Assembly: GCA_963798505.1 (NCBI GenBank)
Contig: CAWCTX010000003.1
Location: 1-6,769, forward strand
DNA: 6,769 nucleotides
Direction of reading: 5' to 3'
Origin: CAVWSM01 sp963798505
GTDB taxonomy: Bacteria; Actinomycetota; Actinomycetes; Jiangellales; Jiangellaceae
Shown here one piece after another: positions 5,495 to 6,769 of the stretch. The notes beneath the pieces are model-generated. The model saw only the letters and a list, made by a program, of their open reading frames with translations. It had not been told where the DNA came from and did not search any database. How positions within the stretch are numbered: the stretch's first letter is position 1; every line of letters starts with the position of its first letter. The translations under genes and the position numbers were made by a program.

Positions 5495-6694
5495 ATGGCC
5501 AAGGTGTTCATCGGGGTGGATCCCCACAGGCTCTCGGCGACGATCGAGGTCGTCGATGAGCACGAGATGGTGCTGGCGACCGGCCGGTTCGGCACGGACA
5601 AGGCGGGCTATGCAGCGATGCGTAAGCACGTCGCGGCGTGGCCGGACCGGGTGTGGGCGGTCGAGGGCAGCAACGGCGCTGGACGCCCGCTGGCTCAACG
5701 GCTGCTCGCCTACGGTGAGCACGTCGTCGACGTGCCGGCCAAACTCTCCGCCCGGGTGCGGTTGTTCGACACCGGACACAACCGCAAGACCGACGCCCAC
5801 GACGCACACGCGGTCGCGGCGGTCGCGGTCCGGTCTACCGGCCTACGGGTGCTGGCCTACGACGACGAGCTCGAGGCGCTGCGGATGCTCGCCGATCGAC
5901 GCGAAGAACTGACCAGGCAGCGGATCCAGACCGTGAACCGTTTGCAGCGGCTGCTCTCCGAACTGACTCCGGGCAAGGCCAAGAAGGACATCACCACAGG
6001 GCAGGCCAAGCAGATCCTCGCCGGCGCGCGGCCCCGTGACCTGGCTGGGAAGACCCGTCGTCGGCTCGCGGCCGAACAGCTGGCCGAGCTCGTCGCGGTC
6101 GAGAAGAAGATGAAGGCATTGACCAAGGAGCTCAAGGCCATGGTCGTGGCCCGGCAGTCGACCCTGATGGATCTGCCCGGGATCGGACCCGTGGTCGCCG
6201 CGCGGATCCTGGCCGACGTCGGTGACGTGGCACGCTTCGCCGACCGGAACCGGTTCGCCTCTTGGACCGGCACCGCGCCCCTGGACGCCTCGTCCGGTGA
6301 GCAGATCCGACACCGGCTCTCCCGCGCCGGGAATCGGAAGATGAACCACATGCTGCACATCGCCGCGGCAACGCAGGCCCGGCTCGACACCGAGGGCCGC
6401 GCCTACTACCGACGCAAGCTGGCCGAGGGAAAGACCCGGATGGAAGCGATGCGGTGCCTCAAACGACGGATCTCCGACGCCGTCTATCGCCAGCTCATCG
6501 CCGACGCCAGAACTTCCGAGAGCGAAGCGCTTGGCACGGGCCCGGGAGGGCACTGCGGGGCGTCTCTGACATCCAGCGCGGTCGACCTGCCCCCGCACAT
6601 CGACACTTCGGATCAGCCACTTCCCGGACCCGCAACACCGACGCTACAACCGCCCCGCCGACCCCGAAAGACCGCCGCCCTCAAGGCCGGTTGA
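5495..6694 (+). CDS. IS110-family DEDD transposase (recombinase)
   Basis: A 399-aa transposase, typical family length, apparently intact. Seen: an N-terminal RuvC-like domain with D9 (FIGVDPH), E57 (VWAVEGSNG), D100 and D103 (HNRKTDAHDAH), the full DEDD tetrad; a central helical, charged segment (about 125-220); and the C-terminal Transposase_20 domain, with the helix-hairpin-helix-like LPGIGPVVAARILADVG (227-243), WTGTAPLDASSGE (257-269) carrying the expected catalytic serine (S266 or S267), and HRLSRAGNRKMNHMLH (273-288). The last 60 residues are a Pro-rich, variable tail. The start is ATG 5495, beginning at MAKVFIGVDPH where family members begin. The preceding GGGTGGTG is only a weak ribosome site, and the open frame upstream to 5399 has no family character. 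The enzyme cuts and exchanges strands at target and donor sites with an RNA guide. It may be active, since no frame damage is visible. Confidence 0.93.
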   Translation: MAKVFIGVDPHRLSATIEVVDEHEMVLATGRFGTDKAGYAAMRKHVAAWPDRVWAVEGSNGAGRPLAQRLLAYGEHVVDVPAKLSARVRLFDTGHNRKTDAHDAHAVAAVAVRSTGLRVLAYDDELEALRMLADRREELTRQRIQTVNRLQRLLSELTPGKAKKDITTGQAKQILAGARPRDLAGKTRRRLAAEQLAELVAVEKKMKALTKELKAMVVARQSTLMDLPGIGPVVAARILADVGDVARFADRNRFASWTGTAPLDASSGEQIRHRLSRAGNRKMNHMLHIAAATQARLDTEGRAYYRRKLAEGKTRMEAMRCLKRRISDAVYRQLIADARTSESEALGTGPGGHCGASLTSSAVDLPPHIDTSDQPLPGPATPTLQPPRRPRKTAALKAG

Positions 6695-6712
6695 CAACAG
6701 AGGGGAGCCGGA

Positions 6713-6769
6713 ATGACGCTAGCTGCACCGGTTGCCAGAGGGCAGCTCCGTTCGCACGCGGGCAACGCC
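6713..6769 (+). CDS. Possible start of an unknown gene, cut by the window end
   Basis: ATG 6713 follows GGGGAG with a short spacer of about five bases, and 19 codons (beginning MTLAAPVARGQL) stay open to the window edge. I do not recognise the protein. It begins 18 bases after the transposase stop, so it may belong to the IS tail, be a downstream gene, or be chance. Confidence 0.25.
   Translation, partial: MTLAAPVARGQLRSHAGNA

Larger units (their letters stand above)
5217..6712 (+). mobile_element. IS110-family insertion sequence (ends approximate)
   Basis: It is defined by the intact DEDD transposase at 5495-6694 and the 278-bp non-coding leader in front of it. The IS110 subgroup lacks terminal inverted repeats, so the ends cannot be read off. 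I place them between the outer edge of the recombinase element and the next candidate gene start. True ends could lie tens of bases inside. The leader-before-transposase layout fits the IS110 rather than the IS1111 subgroup. Confidence 0.6.

Noticed and set aside
5258..5809. Minus-strand 183-codon frame over the IS110 leader and transposase start
   Set aside because: No recognisable domain, and it overlaps the coding start of the transposase; treated as chance.
5843..6598. Long minus-strand open frame opposite the IS110 transposase
   Set aside because: A shadow of a strongly recognised transposase with all catalytic motifs on the plus strand.
1..6769. CRISPR array, tRNA or rRNA genes
   Set aside because: No regularly spaced repeats and no tRNA-like cloverleaf or rRNA-like sequence were noticed on either strand.

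Overview
The window is GC-rich DNA with strong third-position G/C bias, GTG/ATG starts and actinobacterial-type proteins (a SnoaL-tailed ECF sigma factor, a DHA2 efflux pump, an IS110 transposase). It most resembles a high-GC actinobacterium. The genus cannot be named from the sequence alone.

Left half (about 139-3549): a divergent chromosomal-type module. On the minus strand an SDR-family protein (1590-2381) is translationally coupled, by an 8-base overlap, to a 14-TM DHA2-type MFS exporter (139-1597). On the plus strand an ECF sigma factor with a C-terminal SnoaL-like domain (2536-3549) faces away from them. The 154-bp gap between the start codons holds a perfect 9-bp inverted repeat (2445-2471) centred almost exactly midway between the two starts, a good candidate operator for both directions. 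The sigma factor may control the SDR-exporter pair and itself (inference). The exporter gene carries one apparent extra base at 300-301 that scrambles its last transmembrane segment.

Middle (3588-5216): a 1629-bp element bounded by perfect 15-bp terminal inverted repeats. It holds two minus-strand tyrosine recombinase genes, both broken. The upstream one (start 5144) keeps its N-terminus and a C-terminal tail but has lost its catalytic core. The downstream one (4850-3615) keeps the start, the stop and all catalytic residues, but its sequence is spread over all three frames by about five indels. The layout suggests a decayed relative of Tn554-type or 'recombinase-in-trio' elements.

Right (about 5217-6712): an IS110-family insertion sequence with an apparently intact 399-aa DEDD transposase (5495-6694). 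The 278 bp before the transposase has no convincing gene and several imperfect hairpins, where an IS110-subgroup bridge RNA would be expected. The window ends in a possible new gene start at 6713. The right half therefore looks like a mobile-element landing zone placed downstream of the sigma factor gene.
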